From Geodermatophilaceae bacterium URHB0062 (lineage in GTDB: Bacteria > Actinomycetota > Actinomycetes > Mycobacteriales > Geodermatophilaceae), in assembly GCA_000620185.1 (NCBI GenBank), contig KK211087.1, positions 281,373 to 345,372 of the forward strand: DNA of 64,000 nucleotides, given 5' to 3'. The translations under genes were made by a program, and so were the position numbers. Position 1 is the first letter of the stretch. Each line of letters opens with the position of its first letter. Shown in pieces: positions 1-11,099 of the stretch. The notes below the pieces were generated by a model, which searched no databases, was not told the DNA's origin, and saw only the letters and a program-made list of their open reading frames with translations.

Positions 1-231
1 TACCGGGACGTCAGCGGGGGGATCAGCGAGCTGGCCATCTACGGCGGTGGCTGGGGCCATTTCGAGATGACCGACGTCCCCGGCGCACCCTCGTCGGGGG
101 GTGCCCCCATGGGGATCGTTGACGGCGGCACCGCCCACGTGCTCTACGGCGGGCCGGGGGGCAGCGTCTGCGAGCTGTTCATCTCCGCAAACGGCTCGGA
201 ATACCGAGAAGTGGCCCCGGCTCTGCTGTAG
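1..231 (+). CDS. 3' end of an unrecognised protein (partial)
   Basis: The frame is open from base 1 and ends at TAG 229-231, giving the last 76 residues of a larger protein. The piece is rich in Gly and aromatic residues (IYGGGWGHFEMTD, HVLYGGPGGSVCELF) and has the short alternating strand-turn look of a beta-propeller or beta-sandwich repeat. That is only an impression, and I do not recognise the family. A stem-loop follows the stop codon, consistent with the end of a transcription unit. The downstream neighbour is insertion-sequence debris, so this gene marks the left border of the disrupted zone. Confidence 0.6.
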   Translation, partial: YRDVSGGISELAIYGGGWGHFEMTDVPGAPSSGGAPMGIVDGGTAHVLYGGPGGSVCELFISANGSEYREVAPALL

Positions 232-236
232 ACCGG

Positions 237-261
237 CCGTCGTCCGGCATCCGGACGGACG
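237..261 (+). terminator. Stem-loop after the first gene
   Basis: GTCGTCCGG and CCGGACGGAC face each other across a 3-nt loop, with one bulge, just after the stop codon at 231. There is no clear T-run, as is common in GC-rich actinobacteria. Terminator function is inferred from position. Confidence 0.4.
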
Positions 262-386
262 ACCGAGTCGGAACGGCGATGCCTCCACGGGGAGTCCCCC
301 GATGACCCGTCGGCGCCCGGCACGTCACAGCGGTGGCCGACGCGCTGAGGATCCTGCATCAACGGCCACCCGCGCAAGCCCGATGC

Positions 387-1225
387 CTAGTTGTACTGCC
401 CGGAGACGTTGGTGCACCGTGTGATGGGGGGAAGGTTGCCGAGGGCGGTGTGGGGCCGGTGGTGGTTGTAGTGGTGCAGCCAGCCTGACAGAGCTGCACG
501 ACGGTTCTTCTCCGAGGCGTAGAGCCGCTTGTAGGCCCACTCCTCGAGCAGGGTGCGATTCAGGCGGTGGTGTTCGTCGCGCCAGGCGTGGCTGATGTAG
601 GGGCTGCCCTTGTCGGTCAGGACGCGTTCGACGGTGATGCCGTGGCCGGTGAAGAAGGCCCGGGCGCGGGTCCAGAACGCCAACGCAGTGGTCGCCTTCT
701 CGTCGTTGAGGGCCTCGGAGTAGGCCAGCCGGGTGCAGGCGTCGACGGCGGAGTGCACGTAGCAGTAGCCGATGTTGGGCCGGCCGCCGACCTTGCGCGC
801 CCGACTGGCGTCGCGGTGAGCGTGTCGGTCGAGCTCTCCTTGCGCGCGGCCGTGGGCGCGGCAACCCCCGCCGTCGGGGATGTTGCCCAGCTTCTTGACG
901 TCGACGTGCACCAGCTCGCCGGGCCTGGTCATCTCGTAGCGGCGGATCGGTTCGCCGGTCACCCGGTCGACGTGCCAGAGCCGGTTGATTCGGCAGACGA
1001 CCAGGCGGTGCACGGTTGACGGCGCCAACCCGACCCGGGCGTCGATCGCCACCGGGCCCAGCCGCTGCTTCCAGCGCAGATGCACGATCTTGCGCACGAT
1101 CGGTTGCGGTGTCCGCCGCGGGGAGCGGTGCGGCCGGCTGGATCGGTCGACCATCCCGGCCGGCCCGAGCTCCCGGTAGCGGTCGGACCACTTCTTGGCC
1201 GTGGTGCGGGCGACCTGGAACCGTT
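387..1225 (-). pseudogene. IS481-family transposase, truncated and catalytically dead
   Basis: The minus-strand reading frame enters at the IS3 boundary with KRFQVARTTAKKW, part of the helix-turn-helix, and continues through MVDRSSRPH, VHVDVKKLG (first catalytic Asp) and VLTDKG (second Asp). It ends near NVSGQYN at the stop at 387. The N-terminus has been removed by the IS3-family element at 1226. An in-frame deletion also joins SHAWRDE directly to NRTLLEEWAYK. The segment normally in between, which holds GKVERFN and the catalytic Glu, is missing. The protein therefore cannot be an active DDE transposase. Length is about 280 residues against a usual 310-330. Confidence 0.85.
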
Positions 1226-1604
1226 TGAACCGCCCCGGGATTGATGGAGGCTTCCAACCACCGAAGGATGGAAGTCATGGCGGCACCGAGGAAGTACCCC
1301 GACGAGGTCCGGGACCGGGCCATCCGTCTGGTGCGTGATCTTGTTGACAGTCCCGACGACGCGATGCCGGTGACCGGGGCCTGCCGGCGGGTGGGTGAGC
1401 AGCTGGGCATCAACACCGACACGCTGCGGAACTGGGTCAAGCAGGTCCTGGTCGATGACGGCGAGCGGCCCGGGGTACCCACCGGCGATCGGGCCCGGCT
1501 GCTGCAGTCGGAGCGGGAGAACCGCGAGCTGCGGCGGGCGAACGCGATCCCGAAGACCGCGTCGGATTTCTTCGCGGCGGAGCTCGACCGCCCAGAGCCA
1601 CGCT

Positions 1605-2675
<1,071 letters not shown>

Positions 2676-2705
2676 CGGCATCCATCCCGACCGCGGAGGT
2701 CGCTC

Positions 2706-3683
2706 GTGTCCCACGCTAATGCCCGGCTGACTCCTGCCGGGCGGTTTGATCATGGTTCAACGGATCGCTACCGGTCGCCCGCCCGCGTATGGCCGCCGAG
2801 ATGGGCGTCTCCCGCGCCTGCGCCTACAAGTGGTGGAACCGGTGGAAGGACGAGGGCAAGCGCGGTCTGATCGACCGGCCCAGCCACGCCCACAATTACC
2901 CCAAGCGCACCCCGGCCTGTACCGAAACCCGGATCAGGATCGCCCGCCACCTGACCCGTCGCGGGCCGGTCGCGATCGGAGCGCAGCTGAAGGCGCCGGC
3001 CTCGACCGTCGGGCGAGTGCTCCGGCGGCACCGGACCCCACCGTTGGCCGCCTGTGATCCGGTGACCGGACAGGTTATCCGGGCCTCGCGGCGCAGCGCC
3101 AACCGCTACGAGCACGACCGGCCCGGATCGCTGGTGCACGTCGACGTGAAGAAGCTCGGGCGCATCCCCGACGGCGGCGGGTGGCGCGCCCACGGCCGAG
3201 GAACTCGGCCCGCCGCACGCCGCGGGCTGGGCTACGACTACGTGCACGCCGCCGTCGATGACCACTCCCGGCTGGCCTACGCCGAGGTCCTCGGCGACGA
3301 GAAGGGCGCCACCTGCGCCGGCTTCCTCACCCGGTCCGCCGCCTTCTACGCCGCCCACGGCATCGACCGGATCGAGCGGGTCATCACCGACAACGCGAAG
3401 AACTACCCGGATCTCCCGGGACTTCGCCGCGGCCGCCGATGCGATCGGCGCGACCCGCAAGTTCATCCGCCCGCACTGCCCGTGGACCAACGGAAAGGTC
3501 GAGCGGTTCAACCGCACCCTCGGGGCCGAGTGGGCCTACTCCCGCGTCTTCGCCAGCAATCACGACCGTGCCGCCCTCTTGCCAGCCTGGCTGGACCACT
3601 ACAACCTGAACCGGCCACACCTGGGCATCGGCGGGCGCTCACCCATCAGCCGCGTCAACAACGCTGCGGGTCAGTACACCTAG
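2706..3683 (+). pseudogene. IS481-family transposase with at least three frameshifts
   Basis: GTG 2706 gives the IS481 N-terminus SHANARLTPAGR. The frame then breaks near 2743 (IMVQRIATGRPPAY is in another frame) and again near 2788, where AAEMGVSRACAYKWW resumes. The main frame carries LVHVDVKKLGRIPDGGG (first Asp) and RVITDNAKNY (second Asp). A third break near 3409 looks like one extra C in the run after AACTAC. The correct frame then continues with GATRKFIRPHCPW, NGKVERFNRTLGAEW (catalytic Glu) and NNAAGQYT, ending at 3683. All catalytic residues exist, but not in one frame. It is oriented opposite to the first IS481 copy. Confidence 0.8.
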
Positions 3684-4001
3684 GTCAAGTCCTTGATCGA
3701 CTCAACTGGCTCTGTGGGGGACGCCATGCTCCACCATGTCCGCCGTACGAACCATCCGGGTGCTGGCCAGGAACCCGGCGAGCGAACGGGAGCAGTACTG
3801 CATCCGTCTCGGGACGTCTTCACCTACGTCGTCGATTCGGCGATGCTGTGCTTGGTTAGGTTGGCCAGCGATCGCTTCAGATGCGCCCACACCGACTCTT
3901 GGCGGACGCCCAATCCCTACCTCACGGCAGCGCCGAGCGGAGGATCGCCGTCTCGATTTCTGTGAGAGCCGGTACAACCGCTGCCGCCGAAGGAGCGAGC
4001 C
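3684..4001. other. Intergenic leader of the three-gene operon
   Basis: No gene is evident. The first bases (TCAAGTCCTTGATCGACTCA) look like the terminal repeat of the preceding IS481 element. The remainder is the likely promoter region of the operon starting at 4002, whose ribosome site AAGGAG lies at about 3989-3994. I could not pick out a convincing -10/-35 pair. Confidence 0.5.
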
Positions 4002-7000
4002 ATGCCCGACAAGGTCGATGTCCTGCAGTTCATGATGCTGCGCTCGCCGTCCGTGCCCGACCCCGTGACGTTCCGGCGCGCCTACGTCCGCGATGATGTC
4101 GTGGGCCCCACGGGACGTCGGGACGAGGACTTGTTCTCGGTGGCGTCGCCGTCGCAGGTCGGCAGACGCGTCTACGACGCGGTGTACTGCACGGAGGGCG
4201 CCGAGGACCCGGCGAAGGCGGGCGAGGGCATCGCGGCGCTGGTGGCCGCCTTGCTGGCGGATGTCTCGCATTTCGCGCCGGCTTGTCCTAACGAGCCCGG
4301 CACCCCTGACATCGGCCTCCTGCGGGACCGCACATATGCGGTCGTGAATGGCGCCTACTATCTGCCTCCCGACCGTTCTGTGGACCTGCAGACTCCTTAC
4401 GGCGAACGGTTGTGGCAGCTGCAGAGTCTGTTTGAGCACGCTGCAATCCCGCCCCCGCCCGGAACGGACGGCGAGGTGCCCCCGCTCGACGTGGCCGGCC
4501 TGCACCAGGCCCTCGCCGACCTGCTTCAGAGCCCGTCTGTACGGCGGGTGGTGTTTAGCGCCGACGGGAGCTACACGGAGAACTACCGGCTCGCCAAGCG
4601 GGCACTGTTCGAGACGCTGTATCTGCTGTACGTCCTACGTCGGATTGTAGGGGTCCACCTGGAGCCTGTGATGGACGCCCTCGGCGCGCTGCATGCGCTT
4701 GAGGCCCTGGCCGTTGATGGTGCGCTCGGCGAGCTCTCCGGCGTCCACACCCACGTAACTCCGGTACCGGGGTGGTTGATCGCAATGTTCCCCGAGCTTG
4801 CTAACTGGAGGCCCCCCGGATCCGTCCCTGTCTTCCCGCTCGTCGGGAGCTATGGGGACCTGCGGGCCTACCTCGACGCGACGCCCGTCGTGCACCCGAT
4901 CTTCGCCCGGCTCCACCGGTTCCGTCACCCCTTCAACGATCTCAGCCCGGTGGGAGTCGGCGACCTGAAGGTCGTGAAGCAGTGGCTGCTTGGGTACAAG
5001 GTCGGCGAGATTTCGCACATCGACAATGTGCTGCTGGGGGAGACAAAGTCGCGCGTCCACCGGCACCTGGAGAAGACCGAGGACGTCTTCACCCTCACCA
5101 GCGAGCAGCAGGAAGAAACCACGCGCGACACCCAGACCACCGACCGCTTCGAGATCAAGCGCGAAGCCGAGAACGTCGTCAAGAGCGACCTCAACGTGAC
5201 GGCCGGGCTGAATGTCAACCTCAACTACCAAGGGACCGGCTACTCGATCGTCTCAACAGTCACCGGCGGCGTCGCATACACCCGGTCTCAAACGGAACAG
5301 GCGAAGGTCGCTTCGAACTTCGCGCGGGACGTCGTCGACAAAGCGGTCAAACGGGTGCAGAGTCGGGTCAGCCAGACCCGGTCCACGACGACGCTGTTCG
5401 AAACCGAGGAGACGAACACCCACTCATTCGAGAACAAGGCGGGCAAAGGGCACGTCTCGGGCATCTATCGCTGGCTGGACAAGGAGTACCGCTCCCAGAT
5501 ATACAATTTTGGCAGGCGGATGATGTTCGAATTCGTCGTCCCCGAACCGGCGGCATTCCTCGTCGAATCGCGACTTCGCGCCTACGAGACTGCACTGGAG
5601 GTGCCGCAGCCGCCCTCACACCCTCGGCTCGCGGAGCTGCCGCAGTGGGTGAAGGACCTGACGCCCGCCGCAATCAGCCCGGAGCGGTTCGCCGAACTGC
5701 GAATCACGCACGACCTCGCGGACTTGGAGTATCCGCAGACTTCGCGATGGGTGGACTTCGTCGACGCCGCCACGGGTAAGGACTACTTCACCGAGCACGG
5801 CATCGACTCATCCACCTGGCAGGGCCGCACCTTCAACTGCCGGCTGAACGCGAAGAACTACTCGATCAGCAACCTCGTGGTTCAGGGCTACGTGTTCTTT
5901 TGGGGTACCGGCGAGACCGGCGGGTCCGACATCAACACGTTCGATCTCCGCGTGGATGGCCGACGATACGTCTTCGACGTCGACAACAGCAGGGAGCGCT
6001 GGTACTACGGCAACAACTTCCCCGCAGATCATTCCACGACCGGTGCGCCGGCGCTGGTCGACGACCAAGTAACGGTCTTCTTCGGGTTCTGGGACGTCAG
6101 CCAGTACGACCTGAGCATCCACGCCGAGCTCACGCTGGCGCCCGCAGTCCTCGCTGCCTGGCAGGCGGGCGTCGTGGCGCGCGTGCGGGCCGCCGAGCAG
6201 AAGCGGGTCGATGCGGTCAATGCCGAGCGGGAGCAGTCGTACCAGAGCCGCCTGGCCACTTACCGAAGCCGGATCGGGGAGCTCCGCTCCACCGCGATCA
6301 ACGACCTACTGCAGGGGCAGTCGGAGGCGTTCAACCGGCAACTGGTCGTGCGGGAGCTCAAGCGGCAGTGCCTCGCCCTGCTCACGAAGGAGTTCGACGC
6401 CGACCCCGGCGACGACACAATCACCCCGATGAAGGCGCTGGGCAGCCGCTCGATCGACATGCGGTACCGGCAGCTGCGGGTGACCGAGACGCCGAACGCC
6501 GAAGACCCCGCATCCGCGAGCGCCGGGTTCGACGTCGTGACCAAGGCGGTCGCCTACCCCGCACCGCAGGTGCCCGTCGCCCGCGCCAAGGGCCGCTATG
6601 TCCAGTTCCTCGAGCAGGCATTCGAGTGGCAGCAGCTGTCCTACCTCTGCTACCCGTACTTCTGGGCGTCACCGCCGGTGTGGGTGGAGCTGATGGGCAG
6701 GTCGGACGACGCGGACCCGTTCTTGACCTCCTTCCTCCAGGCCGGGTCGGTGCGCGTTCTGATCGCCGTGACGCCGAAGCACGAGGACGCGGTCCTGAAC
6801 TACCTGGCCACCGGTGAGCCGTGGGACGGCGGTCCGGCCCCGGTCATCGGTGAGCCGCTGTACCTGCCGCTCTACGAGGAGCTGCGCCGCCAACAGGACG
6901 ACCTGGCCAACGCGGTGCCGGAAGGCGAGCCCTGGACGTTCACACTGCCGACGTCGCTCGTCTACCTCGAGAACAGCAGCACGGCGTTGCCCCCACCGAC

Positions 7001-7019
7001 GGACGGGAACCGACCGTGA
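4002..7019 (+). CDS. Unrecognised 1005-aa protein, first gene of a three-gene operon
   Basis: ATG 4002 follows an AAGGAG site. No signal peptide or long hydrophobic helix is visible. Residues 1-330 look globular and helical. From about residue 340 there is a charged segment (ISHIDNVLLGETKSR, then HRHLEKTEDVF and QQEETTRDTQTTDRFEIK). Residues 395-470 form a Ser/Thr-rich alternating stretch (NVTAGLNVNLNYQGTGYSI) that would suit amphipathic beta-strands. Next comes a striking block, GIYRWLDKEYRSQIYNFG, then RRMMFEFVVPEPAAFLVES (about 485-520). A beta-rich middle with several Trp/Tyr motifs and a helical C-terminus follow. I recall the GxYRWxDK/MFEFxVPEP block in large uncharacterised bacterial proteins but cannot name a function. 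Its stop overlaps the next gene (GTGA). Confidence 0.85.
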   Translation: MPDKVDVLQFMMLRSPSVPDPVTFRRAYVRDDVVGPTGRRDEDLFSVASPSQVGRRVYDAVYCTEGAEDPAKAGEGIAALVAALLADVSHFAPACPNEPGTPDIGLLRDRTYAVVNGAYYLPPDRSVDLQTPYGERLWQLQSLFEHAAIPPPPGTDGEVPPLDVAGLHQALADLLQSPSVRRVVFSADGSYTENYRLAKRALFETLYLLYVLRRIVGVHLEPVMDALGALHALEALAVDGALGELSGVHTHVTPVPGWLIAMFPELANWRPPGSVPVFPLVGSYGDLRAYLDATPVVHPIFARLHRFRHPFNDLSPVGVGDLKVVKQWLLGYKVGEISHIDNVLLGETKSRVHRHLEKTEDVFTLTSEQQEETTRDTQTTDRFEIKREAENVVKSDLNVTAGLNVNLNYQGTGYSIVSTVTGGVAYTRSQTEQAKVASNFARDVVDKAVKRVQSRVSQTRSTTTLFETEETNTHSFENKAGKGHVSGIYRWLDKEYRSQIYNFGRRMMFEFVVPEPAAFLVESRLRAYETALEVPQPPSHPRLAELPQWVKDLTPAAISPERFAELRITHDLADLEYPQTSRWVDFVDAATGKDYFTEHGIDSSTWQGRTFNCRLNAKNYSISNLVVQGYVFFWGTGETGGSDINTFDLRVDGRRYVFDVDNSRERWYYGNNFPADHSTTGAPALVDDQVTVFFGFWDVSQYDLSIHAELTLAPAVLAAWQAGVVARVRAAEQKRVDAVNAEREQSYQSRLATYRSRIGELRSTAINDLLQGQSEAFNRQLVVRELKRQCLALLTKEFDADPGDDTITPMKALGSRSIDMRYRQLRVTETPNAEDPASASAGFDVVTKAVAYPAPQVPVARAKGRYVQFLEQAFEWQQLSYLCYPYFWASPPVWVELMGRSDDADPFLTSFLQAGSVRVLIAVTPKHEDAVLNYLATGEPWDGGPAPVIGEPLYLPLYEELRRQQDDLANAVPEGEPWTFTLPTSLVYLENSSTALPPPTDGNRP

Positions 7020-8707
7020 TCGACGATTACGTCCGCGTGGAGCTGGTGCCGGCCCCGAACGCGTTCTTCGACGAAGGGGCGGAGCCGGCGCCAGGGTACG
7101 ACCTGCAGTCCCGGCCGGACCAGACGACCGCCACGCGTGAGCTGGCCTACGCGCGGCGGGCCGCTGCCTACGAGGCGGGGCTGGAGGCGGAGTACTCGCG
7201 AATCCGCTGGGGCCGGCGGCGCAGCCAGGACCATCCCGAGCATCCGGTCCGCCTGCCGGGGCGCACGCTGCGTGTCATCTACGACGCCACGCTTGATCGG
7301 CAGTTGCTGCAGATTTACCTGGTCCACGGGTGGGCCGGCGTCCGGGCCGTGCAGGACGCGCTCGAGGCGGCAAGCCGCGCGCCGGCGTCGAAGGCACTAC
7401 ACCCGTGGGGGTACGCCACGTCGTTCTTCGGCTTCACGCGCGCAATGCTCGTGCTGTCGATCCGCGACGCACTGATCGCCGTCGAGCGCAAGGCCGCCTC
7501 CCGGCTCGTAGCCGAGCTGGAGCTCAGCGGCCAGCTGATCGCGGACTGCCGTGCCCAGCTGAACCTGCGCGAGAGCCCGACTAACCAGGCAGGTAAGACC
7601 GAGGATGTCATCACCGACCGACCGTCCCCTTCGTGGGACTCGCCGGTGCGCCAGCAGCGGATCTTCTACACCGTGGGCAACACGGAGGTCGCCGTCCTGC
7701 TGTACGACCTCGTACACCGGGCGGTGGCCGCCCGGGCAGACCTGGCAGACCTGGTGGCGAGCCGCGACCGGCTGCGCGGCGACATCGACGGAATCCGCGA
7801 CGAGCTGTCCGGCGGCGCGCCGGTGGGGTTGGAGCTCGACCTCAAGGACGCCGAGGCACGGATCACGCGGATCGAGGCCGACCTCGAGGTCCTCTACACC
7901 GACATCCACAAGGTTTGCCCGTTGGCCCTGCTCGCCGTCCCGCTGCTGCAGCCGCCCTTAGACCGCTCCACGATGGAGCAGACGATCGGCGAGTGCATGG
8001 CGCAATTCCACGGTGAGTCCGAGCGCATCGGCAAGGCTTACCAGGACCGGGCGGGCAAGGTGGCGGACTGGATCCCCGCAGAACGAGCCGGCGTCTCCCC
8101 GGAACTGCTGTATGACGACGTCGCGCCCGAGTCCGACGTCGTGCGACCGGTCCTGGCCGGTGCCTCGCAGGACCCGGGGTTGCTGGCGCTGGCGACCGAG
8201 GGCGTGCTGCGGCTGCTCGTGGAGCGCGGCGAGGTGGCGTTCGACTCCTTTGAGTACGTCGTGCTCATGCACTACCTCACCGAACTCCAGCGCGAGCTCA
8301 TTGCCGAGCGAGAGCGGATCGGCCTGCTGGACCGCATCGTGGGCAAGATCAGCGCGCTCATCTCACTGGCGCTGTGGGTTGTGCCCGCCGGGCGCGTCGT
8401 CCGTCTCGTCACGTACGCCTTCACCGTCAGCGTGCTGTCGTTCTACACCTACTCGGTCCTGCACCAGCTCGCGATCCTGGACCGGCAGCTCGGCTCGCGG
8501 CTCGCGGAGCTCGACCGGCGAAAAGCCGCCGAGATCGTGGCGCTGACCGAGCTGGCAATGATGCGCGCCTCATACGTGACCGACGTCGGCGCCACGATCC
8601 TGCGCGAGCTGGCGCTGATCGTGGCGGCCGGCGCCGCCGCGGAGTTCCGGCTGGTCATGCACGTGCGCGGCATCTACCTCGACCTCGAGACGCTCATCGG
8701 GGCCTGA
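7016..8707 (+). CDS. Unrecognised 563-aa protein with a C-terminal hydrophobic region
   Basis: GTG 7016 overlaps the stop of the 1005-aa gene (GTGA), so the two are translationally coupled. The protein is mostly helical. A coiled-coil-like stretch (ARADLADLVASRDRLRGDI, about residues 240-300) is followed by more helices. Residues 440-485 are strongly hydrophobic (IVGKISALISLALWVVPAG, then TYAFTVSVLSFYTYSVL), enough for one or two membrane helices or a helical hairpin. No enzyme motif is visible. It sits between the large strand-rich protein and a possible nuclease, so it may anchor or chaperone one of them. That role is inference. Confidence 0.8.
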   Translation: MIDDYVRVELVPAPNAFFDEGAEPAPGYDLQSRPDQTTATRELAYARRAAAYEAGLEAEYSRIRWGRRRSQDHPEHPVRLPGRTLRVIYDATLDRQLLQIYLVHGWAGVRAVQDALEAASRAPASKALHPWGYATSFFGFTRAMLVLSIRDALIAVERKAASRLVAELELSGQLIADCRAQLNLRESPTNQAGKTEDVITDRPSPSWDSPVRQQRIFYTVGNTEVAVLLYDLVHRAVAARADLADLVASRDRLRGDIDGIRDELSGGAPVGLELDLKDAEARITRIEADLEVLYTDIHKVCPLALLAVPLLQPPLDRSTMEQTIGECMAQFHGESERIGKAYQDRAGKVADWIPAERAGVSPELLYDDVAPESDVVRPVLAGASQDPGLLALATEGVLRLLVERGEVAFDSFEYVVLMHYLTELQRELIAERERIGLLDRIVGKISALISLALWVVPAGRVVRLVTYAFTVSVLSFYTYSVLHQLAILDRQLGSRLAELDRRKAAEIVALTELAMMRASYVTDVGATILRELALIVAAGAAAEFRLVMHVRGIYLDLETLIGA

Positions 8708-8708
8708 C

Positions 8709-9773
8709 GTGGCGGTCCCCAAGGCGGACCTGGCCGCCGCCTCCAAGGCCGCCAGCGAGGATCTCGCGGCAGCGGTACGCAAGAAGGTCTCGGCGCACCC
8801 CGCCGGCGGGTCGGTGGAGGCTGCGCTCGCGATGCGCGGCGAGTCGCGCGGCGCCCGACTGACGCGCCTGTTCGAGCTCGTCAGTGGCGACGTCCCACAG
8901 CGAATGGCTCGGGTCCTCGAGGTCATGGACACGTTGCGGCGCGAGCTGCCCGATGTCCTCGCCCGACTGCCGCTCAAGCTCAGCCACCTGGGATTCGGCT
9001 CGCTCGAAGCGCTGGTGCAGTACTTCGCCGAGGCACTGTTCTGGATGGAGACGAGCGCCGCGTCGCGGGCCGAGTTCCTGAGCGGCCTCAAGGGTTGGCG
9101 TTGGAACCTCGTCGGCCGACTGCTGTTCGAGCGACTAGTGAAGTTCCACCCCCAACTGGACGCCTTGTTCCGGCGGCTGGCCGGGGACGTCATCGACCTC
9201 ATCAACGGCGAGTTGCGGACGCGGCCTCGGGCACTGGTCGACGTGGAGGGCCGACCACGAACCGCCACGGCCACATTCGGCAAGCCGCTAAAGGTGTTGG
9301 AATTCCGCCTGATCGGGGCGGACGGGGTGGAGCGCGCCTTTACCGACTTCGGCTTCCTGACCGTGAACCGCGAGGGCTGGTGGGCGATCCTGCCCATAGA
9401 GATTAAGATGCCGTCGGCGCTGGCCCGCGTCGCGCAGCAATTCAGCGAGTTCCTGCAGCGACTCGTCGTTGGTCAGGAGCTGATCGCCGTCATCGAACAG
9501 GACGGTGCGCTTGTCCGGCAGCCCGTGAAGACGGAGAAGCTGCTGTTCCTGAGGGATCAGCCCACGCAGGTCGCCGTCGCGCCCATCAGCACTCGGGCCG
9601 CGGAACGGCTGGCCACGAAGGCGTTGGCGTCCAAGGACGTCGCCTCGATTGTGGAGATGGAACCGAGGGCAAGTCGATCGCGGCAAGTTCAGTACTACCG
9701 GATCCGACTGCTGGTGCTGCGAGAATGGCTGGAAGCGCTGGTACGCCCGCTCACGGACCCGCCCAAGCGGTAG
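8709..9773 (+). CDS. Unrecognised 354-aa protein with a PD-(D/E)xK nuclease-like motif
   Basis: GTG 8709 begins one base after the preceding stop codon, so all three genes form one operon. Residues 1-190 are helical (LSHLGFGSLEALVQYFAEA). Residues 195-260 look like the core of a restriction-endonuclease fold: a beta strand ending in FTDFGFLTV (Asp213), a loop, then WWAILPIEIKM (Glu231, Lys233), followed by a helix (ALARVAQQFSEFLQRLV). Asp...Glu-x-Lys with this spacing is the standard metal-dependent nuclease signature, also seen in toxins of the REase superfamily. No immunity-type gene follows directly. Nuclease activity is inferred from the motif alone. Confidence 0.8.
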   Translation: MAVPKADLAAASKAASEDLAAAVRKKVSAHPAGGSVEAALAMRGESRGARLTRLFELVSGDVPQRMARVLEVMDTLRRELPDVLARLPLKLSHLGFGSLEALVQYFAEALFWMETSAASRAEFLSGLKGWRWNLVGRLLFERLVKFHPQLDALFRRLAGDVIDLINGELRTRPRALVDVEGRPRTATATFGKPLKVLEFRLIGADGVERAFTDFGFLTVNREGWWAILPIEIKMPSALARVAQQFSEFLQRLVVGQELIAVIEQDGALVRQPVKTEKLLFLRDQPTQVAVAPISTRAAERLATKALASKDVASIVEMEPRASRSRQVQYYRIRLLVLREWLEALVRPLTDPPKR

Positions 9774-11099
9774 CGCGACAGTGGGCCCGGTCCACGGTGA
9801 CGTGGGCACCGAGACACGCCGCTGCCCCGATTACAGCCTCAGGTGTAGACAGGTACTCGGCCGCCGTTTGTGCTCGGCGGGGAGTCGCGCCACTGGCGCC
9901 CCTTGCCCACAGCCGCCGGAGAGTCTAGCTCTAAAAGGTTCACGTGCAACAAGACATTCTCGATTGGCGTCGGCTTCGCGCTCGTCGCAGCGATAGGTTC
10001 CGCAGCAGCCGCGTTTAATTCGCAGGCTCCTTGAAACGCGTCCAAGCATGGTATCAATACGACCCGCACTTCTGGCGGGGGTTGCAAGCATATTCTAATC
10101 GATTGAAGCCAGATGTGAGGCGGTGCAACTCGGAACGAGCGCTTCGACATCGACCATTTCCACCTTGTTGAGACGGCGTGGTGCATCGTTCCTTGCAGGT
10201 GCATTGCTTGAATTCATTGCCGAACTCATCGAATTCATCATAGACAGATGTAACGAACGGTTAGAGTACAGCTTGGGAGCAGATGCTCAGATAGACCGGA
10301 GTGTCCATTGACAAGGACAGACTAGCTTTGCCGAGGATCAAATCGGACAGCGCGAAGAGGCGCTTCCGAGGTGCACCAGGGAAACTCATGAAGCGATATG
10401 GTGCTCGTCTGCGGCGACCTTGGGCGGGGCTTTGGCATTGGCAAGGGTGGCTGCACAAGCCGCTCCGCAGAGGAATCGAGGTCCCTTGCACATGTGAGCG
10501 AGCGGGCCACGGCGCTCGCCGGATGGACCCTGGCGGTCTGAGGCTGGCGGTGCCGCGGTCGAGGTAGACGTCCTGGTTAGGCTGAGCCGGCTATGGCCAG
10601 AGGTGGTCGGCGACCTAGCGGGCGGAGAGGCCGGCGTCGTCGAGCCGGCGCTGTTCGCGGGGCTATGGGTATACGTCCGGCGAGGGGCGAAGTATGGCCG
10701 CCGGGCGATCTTAAAGCCTGCAGTGGCCAACTGCTCGCTGGGGAGGGACACGATGACGACCGGCGGCTGAACGGGGCATGGGTTACATGCGAGTGCCGGG
10801 ACGCGGCCAATTGCGGGTGGTGCTGACGCCAGCCGGACGCAGCCCGAAGCGCGCGACGCTTGAACGGCCCGCCCAGGAATCCTCACCAAGTACGGCCGCG
10901 CGGCCCGGGTCCACTTATAGCAGCCAGGGCCCTTGTCTCGAACGGTTCTCAAGCTCAAGGATTAAGGATGGACCATCTTGCGCACTGCCACTTCAATTAT
11001 CAACATCCGAGTATCACTACCTTCGGGTATTGCTAAATCCTAAGGGCGCGTTGTACCCTTTGGTGATCTTCGACGTCGAGGTCCCAGCAGGAGATAGCC
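9774..11099. other. 1.3 kb without a convincing gene
   Basis: The composition is less GC-rich than the neighbours, especially about 9950-10330. Open frames here are short, lack ribosome sites and have no recognisable content. One 31-codon stretch ending at 10034 (FSIGVGFALVAAIGSAAAAF) resembles an export-signal remnant without a gene behind it. The region reads as decayed or horizontally acquired filler. The last 15 bases before 11100 hold the ribosome site of the next gene. Confidence 0.5.

Noticed and set aside
10301-10567. A possible 88-aa basic protein
   Set aside because: No ribosome site, odd composition and overlap with equally long frames on the other strand.
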